From Omphiscola glabra (taxonomy: Eukaryota; Mollusca; Gastropoda; Lymnaeidae), in contig OZ024794.1 of NCBI GenBank assembly GCA_964017045.1, forward strand, positions 28,707,315 to 28,771,314: 64,000 nucleotides of DNA, written 5' to 3'. The notes beneath the pieces are model-generated. The model made no database searches, had not been told where the DNA came from, and saw only the letters and a list, made by a program, of their open reading frames with translations. Shown piece after piece: positions 55,266-64,000 of the stretch; within the stretch, counting starts at the first letter, position 1, and each line of letters starts with the position of its first letter. Both the position numbers and the translations under genes were made by a program.

Positions 55266-55300
55266 TGAAGCTAATGTTTGAGAGCAGCCAAAACGTTTGA
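55266..55300 (+). ncRNA. Second hammerhead-like motif (decayed)
   Basis: ctgaagctaatgtttgagag is followed by cagccaaaacgtttg, preceded by a tttttcgttttgttc leader as at 4753. The order ctga...gc...aaacgt matches a Penelope-type hammerhead in outline, but gaaac has become aaaac and the core is degraded. Confidence 0.2.
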
Positions 55301-56410
55301 GGCCCTGGAGATTCTTGCCGTCTGCAAGATTTATCAATATTTCTCACATAAATTCTAAGAATGACATCACCCCCCCACACACACACACATACACACACAC
55401 CGACCCCGCGCGCTGCCCTGACCCCGGTTCCACAAGAAAAAAAGCTGAGCCAGGAGACTTTTTTGGTACAGACCTAGCACATCAGAATGGCGGTCTTTCT
55501 ATTTTACAGCAGGCAGTAACTTTGTAACAAATCATCTGGTTGATTACGTTCTGTTACACACTTCAACTCCGTTAAATTGATTTTCGATATTATACGTCAT
55601 TGGTTTTTTTTTAAAAATATTTTCATTTAGTAAATAAACCAGGGACGCTTGTCTTTGTTTGAAAAATTGAATGAATGACGTCATCGAGACATCATAGGAA
55701 TGATGTCATGTTTTCGACACATCGTATAATGGTGTACTAGTTTCGTCTGTGCTGGGGTGACCGTTCGTAACAGTTTTCGGTTGTAGGAGCAATCAATGGC
55801 TGACAAATTTGATAGTGATCAAATATCAGCTACAGTAAAAGTTCTTCAATTAATTCCCGCGAGGCACGCATCCCTGTGCATTGGCCGATGGAAGAATCTT
55901 GTAGATTGCCAATGGTTAAGCTCCATTTAAATTGCGTTCTGAATGGTGAAAACTGTGGGTCGGTGATATGTGTGCAATGTAAATCTTTTTTTTTTTTAAA
56001 GTGATACACATTCCAGTACATTCCATTCTTTAAAAAAAAAATGAACAGCTAAATAAATTTTAAGAAGAATACAAGTTTTATATGTATGTAAAATTTATAT
56101 TAGCATAATTTTACATGCGTCTTAAATTGCAACGTTTTGAAGACTGGGTTGATGCGTAAATTCTTTGCCTGGTTGCCCTTTCTTAAAATCACTGCGTCCC
56201 CTGACTTTACAGTTTTGCTCCTTTTCCGCTCCAATAAATATTGATTTTTGTTTCCCTGCCTCCCCTCGAACTAGAAGTTAGATTTAGAAGTCCTGCAATA
56301 ATTAATCTGGGGTTCAATTAACTGATCGAACCTTCGATTGACCAGTTTCATCACTTAAATATCCAATTTTCCAATTAAATAAATCGATGAATAAACGATT
56401 GTTGTTTAGA
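55301..56410. other. Unique AT-rich stretch
   Basis: It includes a short (AC)n run at about 55374-55400 and A/T tracts near 55987 and 56031. No gene supported. Confidence 0.45.
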
Positions 56411-57243
56411 AGAGACCCTTGCTCCACATACAGATGGAATGATCACGAAACACTTGCTCCAAGTACAAATGGAATGATCACGAGACCCTTACCCCACGTG
56501 CAGATGGAATGATCACGAGACCCTTACCCCACGTGCAGATGGAATGATCACGAGACCCTTACCCCAGGTGCAGATAGAATGATAACGAGACCCTTACCCC
56601 ATGTGCAGATGGAATGATCACGAGACCCTTGCTACACGTACAGATGGAATGATCACGAGGCACTTGCCCCACATGCAGATGGAATGATCACGAGGCACTT
56701 GCCCCACGTGCAGATGGAATGATCACGAGGCACTTGCCCCACATGCAGATGGAATGATCACGAGGCACTTGCCCCACGTGCATATGGAATGATCACGAGG
56801 CACTTGCCCCACATGCAGATGGAATGATCACGAGACCCTTGCTACACGTACAGATGGAATGATCACGAGGCACTTGCCCCACATGCAGATGGAATGATCA
56901 CGAGGCACTTGCCCCACATGCAGATGGAATGATCACGAGGCACTTGCCCCACGTGCAGATGGAATGATCACGAGGCACTTGCCCAACATGCAGATGGAAT
57001 GATCACGAGACCCTTGCTACACGTACAGATGGAATGATCACGAGGCACTTGCCCCACGTGCAGATGAAATGATCACGAGGCACTTGCCCCACGTGCAGAT
57101 GGAATGATCACGAGGCACTTGCCACACATGCAGATGGAATGATCACGAGACCCTTGCTACACGTACAGATGGAATGATCACGAGGCACTTGCCCCACATG
57201 CAGATGGAATGATCACGAGACCCTTGCTCCACGTACAGATGGA
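56411..57243. repeat. 35-bp minisatellite, ~24 copies
   Basis: gatggaatgatcacgaggca recurs every 35 bp followed by cttgccccacatgca. Variants gaccctt/gctacacgta recur at intervals of several units, hinting at a higher-order block. Each unit carries the palindrome TGATCA. Confidence 0.97.
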
Positions 57244-57245
57244 TC

Positions 57246-57365
57246 TCTCTATCAATCTATCTAACGTATATATGTATCTATGTATCTATCCATCTATCTA
57301 TCTATCTGTCTATCTATCTGTCTATCTATCTGTCTATCTATCCATCCATCTATCTCTTTATTCCG
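57246..57365. repeat. (TCTA)n microsatellite with TCTG and CATC interruptions
   Basis: tctatctatctgtctatcta-type tetranucleotides follow immediately after the 35-bp array. Confidence 0.93.
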
Positions 57366-58205
57366 TCCTCTCTCACTCTCTATCTCTATCTCTCTCTCAC
57401 TATGTCTCTCACTTTATACGCCTGCCTCTTTACACAGACGACTTTAACTGGCTGTTTATACAAACTTATTTAGTCATCCGGCTCATCGGCCAGACGTCTC
57501 CATATTGTTAGCGCCGGACATAGACACGTCATTGAGACCATTTCGTTACACGCTTAACCGCCTACTTAAAAGCCCGGCTCATTACATAGACGTCTTTATG
57601 CACCGGACTCTGTGAACAGACGTCTTTATGAGTTCGTCTTGTTGGTGTAAGCCGTCTCTGAAGACCAACTCGTTACCTAAATGTCCTTACCATTTCCGCC
57701 TCATTACGGGCCCAATTCACATAGAACACAGACATTGACATGACGGAAGGAGTTGGGGGTGGGGAATGGTGGATGTTGGGGGGGGGACGGGGAGCTATTT
57801 AGTCCAATGTCCAATGGCGTAATTTGTGCTGACAGTCGTTAGCAGTCAAGAAGCGACATAAGAGACATTATCCAACAGGTCACAAGACGGCGGTCAATGC
57901 CTGGCAAAAGGATCTGTTAACCTTGCCGAGAAGCAATCGCTGCGGGTTTGGACGTGAACGGTCAGTGGAAATCTTTCTATTCTCAGAATCTCATGTGCCC
58001 CATCTTGTTCTAAAGCCAGATCCAATAAGCGATCCCGATCCCGGTCACCGTTCCTTGTTGGACCCCCCCCCCCCACCTCCCCCCACAAACCCCACGATCC
58101 CACGTGTGATTGAGGAAGAGGAAATTCAATTTAAACTAAATTTCAAGTTAAATCAATCACTTCTGGGTGTCCTGCTGTGCCGTCTAGTCATAGAGTTGAA
58201 CTACT
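57366..58205. other. Unique stretch
   Basis: It includes G and C homopolymers near 57779-57785 and 58063-58073. Several ~60-bp blocks around 57480-57700 share cgtct and ttac motifs loosely, but no period is clear. No gene supported. Confidence 0.4.
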
Positions 58206-58620
58206 CTCTAGCTTTTTCCTTCCTCCCTCCTCCACTCTATCTCCCTCCCTCTCTCTCTCCCTCCATCACTCCCTCTCTCATCCTCACTCCCTACCTCTCT
58301 TTATCTCCCTCCCTCCCCTCTCTCTCTCCCTCCCTCTCCCCCTTCTCCCTCCCTCCCTCTCTCTCTCTCCCTCCCTCTCTCTCTTTCTACATGTGTAGTT
58401 TTGTTCTCTCTTATTCTTCCTCTCGCCGTCTCTCTTATTATTTCGGACTATGTCTCTCTAAGGTAGTCTGATTATTGTCTGTCGTCTTCTCTCTATTCCT
58501 TTCTCTTTTCATCTAAATATGTCTTACCTTTTCTTTATTTCTACCTCTCCATCCATCTACTCTCTCCCCCTTTCCCTCTCTCTCTCTCTCTGAACATCTT
58601 TCTCCACCTTCCTATCTCTA
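58206..58620. repeat. Pyrimidine-rich tract
   Basis: ccctccctctctctc blocks dominate 58206-58400; looser CT-rich sequence continues to about 58620, followed by a short (GT)n/(GC)n run at 58622-58643. Confidence 0.85.
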
Positions 58621-58930
58621 GGTGTGTGTGTGTGTGCGCGCGCCTATGAAGCAGTTTTCTTACACCTCTATATTTTGCCTCAATTTTATTTTGTACACTT
58701 TAATTCCACTATTCTGTCCTGCCACCCACTCCTCTCGCCTCAATTTCCCAACTTTCGATCTGTCACTTCCGTTTAGTCTACTCTTCAGGAGAGATAACTC
58801 CCATCCAATCAGTCTCTCATTTAAATAAATTCTCAAACCTTTCCCCCTGACCCATGAAGTGTGAAAAACAAAACACAAAACTCACCTAAATGTTTAATAA
58901 CTGAAGGAGCTACAGTGGTTCCCAACCTAA

Positions 58931-59190
58931 GTTCACATCCACGTTCACATCTCTGGTCGCATCCATGGAACATCTCTGGTTGCAACCTTGGACCATATCT
59001 GGTCACATCCATGGTCACATCTATGGTTGCATCCATGGACACATTAATGGTCACATCTATGGTCGCATCCATGGTCACATCTCTGGTTGCATCCATGGAC
59101 ACATTAATGGTCACATCTATGGTCATATCCATGGTCACATTTATGGTCACATTCATGGTCACATCTCTGTTCGCATGCATTGTCACGTCC
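58931..59190. repeat. 24-bp (2 x 12) minisatellite, ~11 copies
   Basis: ggtcacatctat and ggtcgcatccat 12-mers alternate. Variants include ggacacattaat. Each 12-mer shares gg-cacat-at, so the 24-bp unit is a dimer. Confidence 0.94.
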
Positions 59191-59439
59191 CGACTGTACG
59201 ACTATGTTCACATCTGCGGTAACCCGTCTCTATGAACAGAGCACCAAAGATGTCCCCAGCTGCCCCGCTCTTTGATACCGGACATCCTGCAAGAACTCTG
59301 GCCGTAAAGTGAGTTACACCGAAAACCATGTTTTTATTTGCATATCTGTTTCTATAGCAACCACTGCTGGAGTGAATAATTTTTTAAAATGCCCATTTTT
59401 AGGGAGTGAACACATTTAAATAATTGGTTTTATCGTGAC

Positions 59440-61033
59440 TACATGGCACTGCCCCCTCCTCCAGGTCTGTACAACTGTGCATGGCACTGCCTCCTCCTCC
59501 AGGTCTGTATTACTGTCCATGGTACTGCCCCCTCCTCCAGTTCTATATAACTGTCCATGGCACTGCCCCCTCCTCGAGGTCTGTATAACTGTCCATGGCA
59601 CTGCCCCCTCCTCCGGGTCTGTATAACTGTCCATGGCACTGCCCCCTCCACCGGATCTGTACAACTGTCCATGGCACTGCCCCCTCCCCCGGATCTGTAC
59701 AACTGTCCATGGCACTGCCCCCTTTCAGGGTCTGTACAACTGTCCATGTCACTGCCCCCTTTCAGGGTCTGTACAACTGTCCATGGCACTGCCCCCTCCT
59801 CCAGGTCTGTACAACTGTGCATGGCACTGCCCCCTTCTCCGGGTCTGTATTACTGTCCATGGCACTGCCCCCTCCTCCAGTTCTGTATAACTGTCCATGG
59901 CACTGCCCCCTCCTCCAGGTCTGTACAACTGTCCATGGCACTGCCCCCTCCTTAGGGTCTGTATAACTGTCCATGGCACTGCCCCTTCCTCCAGGTCTGT
60001 ATAACTGTCCAGGGAACTGCCCCCTTCTCAGGGTCTGTATAACTGTCCATGGCACTGCCCCCTCCTCCATGTTTGTAACTGTCCATGGCACTGCCCCCTC
60101 CATCGGGTCTGTAAAACTGTCCATGGCACTGCCCATCCTCAGGATCTGTATAACTGTCCATGGCACTGCCCCCTCCTCCACGTCTGTATAACTGTCCATG
60201 GCACTGTCCCCTCCTCCAGGTCTGTATAACTGTCCATGGCACTGCCCCCTCCTCCACGTCTGTATAACTGTCCATGGCACTGCCCCCTCATTCAGGTCTG
60301 TACAACTGTCCATGGCACTGCCCCCTCCTCAGGGTCTGTATAACTGTCCATGGCACTGCCCCCTCCTCCGGATCTGTATAACTGTCCATGGCACTGCCCC
60401 CTCCTCAGGGTCTGTATAACTGTCCATGGCACTGCCCCCTCCTCCAGGTCTGTACAACTGTCCATGGCACTGCCCCCTCCTCAGGGTCTGTATAACTGTC
60501 CATGGCACTGCCCCCTCCTCCGGATCTGTATAACTGTCCATGGCACTGCCCCCTCCTCAGGGTCTGTATAACTGTCCATGGCACTGCCCCCTCCTCCAGG
60601 TCTGTACAACTGTCCATGGCACTGCCCCCTCCTCCGGGTCTGTACAACTGTCCATGGCACTGCCCCCTCCTCCAGGTCTGTATAACTGTCCATGGCACTG
60701 CCCCCTCCTCCCGGTCTGTAAAACTGTCCATGGCACTGCCCCCTCCACCGGATCTGTATTACTGTCCATGGCACTGCCCCCTCCTCCAGGTCTGTATAAC
60801 TGTCCATGGCACTGCCCCCTCCACCGGATCTGTACAACTGTCCATGGCACTGCCCCCTCCACCGGATCTGTACAACTGTCCATGGCACTGCCCCCTCCTC
60901 CGGATCTGTACAACTGTCCATGGCACTGCCCCCTCCTCCGGATCTGTACAACTGTCCATGGCACTGCCCCCTCCACCGGATCTGTACAACTGTCCATGGC
61001 ACTGCCCCCTCCTCCGGATCTGTATTATTGTCC
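59440..61033. repeat. 38-bp minisatellite, ~42 copies
   Basis: ccatggcactgccccctcct recurs every 38 bp followed by a ccaggtctgtacaactgt tail. Tail variants (ccggatctg, cagggtctg, tataact) are intermixed. The unit has no stop in any of the six frames in its consensus, so long frames appear on both strands. It is the second largest array here and quite homogeneous. Confidence 0.98.
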
Positions 61034-61600
61034 AAAAAATGTTGAACTGGTTCGTGTTTCTGGGGAGAATTTACTGGTTGCGCCGCTTGATCCAGGGGTA
61101 ACCGGGTGCTTGACATGAACCGCGTCACACGATGCCACAAATTTCTCCACCGCCCTGAAACTACCTCCCCTGTCGATCAGCCTCCCCTCCCCCTCACTAC
61201 CCTCATCTCACCCTCCCCAATTCTTCGCCACCCTCTCATCACTCTCAGATCTCTAGAATCATTGAGTTTTTCTTAATAAAGCTAAATCCCGGCATCGGAA
61301 TAATTCCGTTTTATCTTCTTTCTTTTGTTTTTTTCCCTCGTGTAAATAAATGCTTTGTTAATGTCCCTGGACAGTTTATTAAGTGAAGGCGATGCCTGCG
61401 AAGAGGGGTTGGTGGAGGGGGGGGTGGTTAGAACATACCCCCCAGAATTTATAGCGTCTCTGTACTGGATGCCCGAAACTTGTTGCTCCGCCTCTCAGGC
61501 TGGGTCAAAGGATGGTCATCATCTGGCTGACCACAATCATTTGATGTGGGGGGGGGGGGGGGTTAGTGTCAGACCTCGACGATGAGCTTATGAATATGAC
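61034..61600. other. Unique stretch
   Basis: C-rich between 61160 and 61240; G homopolymer at about 61549-61562. No gene is supported. Confidence 0.4.
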
Positions 61601-61601
61601 G

Positions 61602-61800
61602 CATAAGCGTCAGTTCACACGATCAATTTTCGCGTCAAATTGTTGTTTGAACGCAACTATTTTGTGCGTGGTTTCTTTTTTTTTGTGGGGGGGGGGGGGA
61701 ATTTGTTCAAATAGTAATTTGAAAATTGTGACAAGGCTTCATACATGAATTGCATCAAATGCTCGAAGGAAAATTTGATCGTGTGAACCGATCCTTATAC
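61602..61800. mobile_element. MITE candidate with ~43-bp terminal inverted repeats
   Basis: The left arm (cataagcgtcagttcacacg, then atcaattttcgcgtcaaa) and the reverse complement of the right arm (gtataaggatcggttcacac, then gatcaaattttcc) align over about 43 bp with few differences. The interior holds a G homopolymer at 61686-61698. The target duplication is not certain, so the superfamily is left open. Confidence 0.72.
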
Positions 61801-62319
61801 AATTGCGTGATTTCCTTCAATTCTCGACAATTAACTAAATGTTTAAGACAATAATTTTGAAAGTGTCACCAAACATCAGAATCTGCACTATGTTCAAATG
61901 TATGTGTTTCTTTGAACTCTGGGTTGCTTTTTTAAATTATTAATTGAAAAGTTGTTATTTCGGGAGTGGATGGGTCGGGGAGGTGGGGGGAATCACAAAT
62001 GCTTACATGTGAATAGCAAACAAAACTGTCACATAGCTCCGATTATTTCAGCTAGATTTTTTTTGTTCTTATCGCAATATGTTAAATCGTACATAATAGG
62101 CACCGTTTCCTGTTGACATACAACATAAATTAAAAACACGAGAAGGATACCCGCCGTCAGAGACCGCGCGTTCAACGCACGAGCTTCAAGCAATGATAAC
62201 ATAAATTGCTCTGAGCAGGTGTAACGGCTTCTGCTGACGTCATTAACCCATTTTTTTTTTTTGCCCACCCATTGCTTCCACATTACCTTCAAGAATATCA
62301 AACGTGTTGACCCTTGACC
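61801..62319. other. Unique stretch
   Basis: AT-rich with a T tract near 62251-62261. A 108-codon minus frame (62029-62355) has no recognisable domain. Confidence 0.4.
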
Positions 62320-62505
62320 CAGTGGCGTAGCGAGCTTAACACGCGCCCTGGGCACAATACCTTTTTAGCGCCCCCAATACCTTTTTAGCGCCCCCCCCTA
62401 TTCGAAAAACATACAATATTATAATAAAATATACCATTTGGCGCCCCTTTGTGAGTAGCGCCCGGGGCATGATGCCCCCCTTGCCCCCCCCTCACTACGC
62501 CACTG
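62320..62505. mobile_element. hAT-type MITE, CAGTGGCGTAGCGAGC family, copy 3
   Basis: The ends are cagtggcgtagcgag and ctacgccactg, flanked by a perfect ccttgacc duplication (62312-62319 and 62506-62513). It is 186 bp long and almost identical inside to copies at 18874 and 28477, indicating recent activity. Confidence 0.93.
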
Positions 62506-62599
62506 CCTTGACCTCTCGGGTAATAAAGACACTGTAAGGAATTTCTTTGGGTAAAAGTATTATTTTAAACATAAAATAACAAAGTGAATGCGCTGCTCC

Positions 62600-62652
62600 A
62601 AGCGGTTGGAGAGTATCTGATTTCGAGCGGTTGGAGAGTATCTGATTTCGAG
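62600..62652. repeat. 27-bp tandem duplication
   Basis: gcggttggagagtatctgat followed by ttcga occurs twice in direct succession. Confidence 0.85.
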
Positions 62653-62782
62653 GAATTTACTTGGTCAACAAGCGATCGGCCATTTTTACCATCTATTAAC
62701 TTAATATTTGACAAGTATAAAAATCTATGGCTCGTGTATCGCATTCCAATGCGGTTATCTCTGCTGCGATAGATGCTGCAGA

Positions 62783-62967
62783 CAGGGGCGTCATTTCAGG
62801 TTTTTTCAAGTTGGGTGGGGGGGGGTAGGACCAAAACTTGGTCGGCTTGTTAAGTTGTTTATTACTGGAGGCGCCACAGTACATAGCTATTTAATAAAAC
62901 CTGCAAATTCAAAGGTGAGTGGGGGGGGGCAAATGCCCCGCTCTCCCCTACCCAAATGACGTCCCTG
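62783..62967. mobile_element. hAT-type MITE, CAGGGGCGTCATTT family (185 bp)
   Basis: The termini caggggcgtcattt and aaatgacgtccctg are inverted repeats with one mismatch. Flanks gctgcaga and gctgcagg match at 7 of 8. G homopolymers occur at both shoulders. Confidence 0.87.
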
Positions 62968-63140
62968 GCTGCAGGACCGAGATATGGTAAAAGAAAAATG
63001 AACTCCTGTTTCAATGTACTTCGTAACGTTTTGTATCAGGGGCGGGGCAGTGAAGACGGCATATCAACCAGCTACTCCCGTTTATCAATTGTGCATTAAA
63101 AACAGTGCAGCCGTGAGTACAAAGAGTTCATGCTCTATAC

Positions 63141-63337
63141 CAGTGGTTCTCATCCTTTCTAATGCCGCGATCCTTTAATATATTTTCTCATGTCATGGCG
63201 ACCCCCAACCACAAAATTATTTCCGTTGCTACTCCATAACTTTAGGGTATATGTGTTTTCCGATGGTCCCAAGCGACCCCTTTGAAAGGTGCGTTTGACC
63301 CCCAAAGGGCTCGCGACCCACAGGTTGAGAACCACTG
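63141..63337. mobile_element. SPIN-like hAT non-autonomous element, copy 3 (197 bp)
   Basis: The ends cagtggttctcatcctttc and aggttgagaaccactg are inverted repeats. Flanks ctctatac and cgctatac match at 7 of 8. The interior keeps SPIN blocks taatgccgcgatcctttaat, atggcgacccccaacc and tgttttccgatggtcc. Confidence 0.9.
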
Positions 63338-63349
63338 CGCTATACTGTA

Positions 63350-63540
63350 GTGTGTGTTGCAGTGGGGTGGAAATGTGGAGTTGTACCAGAGGGTGGCATT
63401 ATCGGTGTGGAATTGTGAAGTTGTGCCACAGGTTAATGCTGTGTGAAATGGGATTGTAAAGGGTTGTTCCAAACAATGTGATTGTGTGGCGGGTTAGTGG
63501 TTTTCTGTTGTGGAGTCGCACCACAAGGTGGAACTTACAA
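63350..63540. repeat. Degenerate ~45-bp GT-rich tandem repeat
   Basis: ggaattgtgaagttgtgcca-like blocks recur loosely about four times. The period is approximate. Confidence 0.5.
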
Positions 63541-63663
63541 AAGCTGCTGTTGAGTGGGAAGCGGGGTCGCGTTGTGACATTTCTAAACGATGGTCCCGGC
63601 ACCCACTGGGGATCGGCAGGCAGTGGGTGCGGGAAGACCCGACAAAATCTGCTTTATTTGAAT

Positions 63664-63664
63664 T

Positions 63665-63727
<63 letters not shown>
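63664..63727. repeat. (TA)n microsatellite
   Basis: An uninterrupted run of about 25-30 TA units follows a tatatacata lead-in. Confidence 0.97.
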
Positions 63728-63729
<2 letters not shown>

Positions 63730-63734
63730 ATGCG

Positions 63735-63772
63735 CTGGGGAACGTTGTTGCAAGAAAGGTTAAGAACCCCTG
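63735..63772 (-). mobile_element. hAT-like terminal fragment
   Basis: On the minus strand from 63772 it reads caggggttcttaacctttct, a typical hAT terminus. The other end is not identified. Confidence 0.35.
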
Positions 63773-64000
63773 AGTTAAACAATTGCAACTTCCAGGTAAA
63801 TGTGAGAAATAACCAAGTACGTTTCGCTTGTCATCGTTCTGTGGTAAGAGCGGTCATTAGAGATGGTTGGGGGAGTCCCCTTTGTTTAATTAGTTTTAAA
63901 AGGCAAGGTGACCTTGGGATGGGAGATTTGATCAAGGATGCAATAGAAAATGTTTGGGAACCTGGTACTGGGTGTGAGTGGGATGTAATGCATATGACGT

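Noticed and set aside
59416..61140. Many overlapping frames of 60-219 codons on both strands
   Set aside because: All come from the 38-bp array, which lacks stops in six frames. The repeated peptides follow the DNA period.

Overview
This window looks like animal (metazoan) nuclear DNA, most likely from a mollusc and plausibly a freshwater pulmonate snail. It has no compact genes, operons, rRNA or recognisable multi-exon coding sequence. It does have a short (TTAGGG)n tract, a tRNA-like SINE head, Helitron-like, piggyBac-like and many hAT-like non-autonomous transposons. Four of these closely match, from memory, the SPIN (Space Invaders) hAT family, which is known from tetrapods, the bug Rhodnius and the pond snail Lymnaea. 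The snail assignment is an inference from these repeats, not a database match.

The dominant content is tandem repeats. I count more than 50 separate minisatellite arrays with unit lengths of 12 to 78 bp. Together they cover roughly 23 kb, a little over a third of the window. Almost every array has its own unrelated unit. The largest are a 26-bp array at 1.9-3.6 kb, a 38-bp array at 59.4-61.0 kb, a 35-bp array at 56.4-57.2 kb, a 24-bp double array at 38.2-39.0 kb and a 19-bp array at 6.1-6.9 kb. Nearly all long open reading frames in the window come from these arrays and are not genes.

Layout. 0-8 kb: CT-rich repeats and five large arrays. 8-9.4 kb: a GC-rich candidate promoter and first exon on the minus strand, then a Helitron-like element. 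11.4-18.2 kb: arrays of 29, 25, 59 and 54/27 bp with AT-rich DNA and a hAT MITE between them. 18.7-21.2 kb: hAT MITEs and pyrimidine tracts. 21.9-23.3 kb: arrays of 22, 18, 19 and 12 bp. 23.5 kb: a second candidate promoter and first exon on the plus strand. 25-31.9 kb: hAT MITEs, arrays, a decayed piggyBac element and a Helitron-like element. 32-36.7 kb: SPIN-like elements, a hAT MITE, and palindromic 26-bp and long 57-bp arrays. 37.8-42.1 kb: near-continuous arrays. 42-48.6 kb: a SPIN copy, arrays, a fold-back repeat and a tRNA-like element. 48.7-61 kb: near-continuous arrays around a small GC-rich patch with an RFX-type X-box. 61.6-64 kb: four MITEs, including a SPIN copy.

The candidate functional gene elements are two short 5'-exon-like ORFs whose ATG sits in a TISU/YY1-like context inside GC-rich DNA with ETS or NRF1-like motifs (8.37 kb minus, 23.55 kb plus), and the X-box patch at 50.03 kb. 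Everything else reads as intergenic or intronic DNA shaped by tandem amplification and small DNA transposons.
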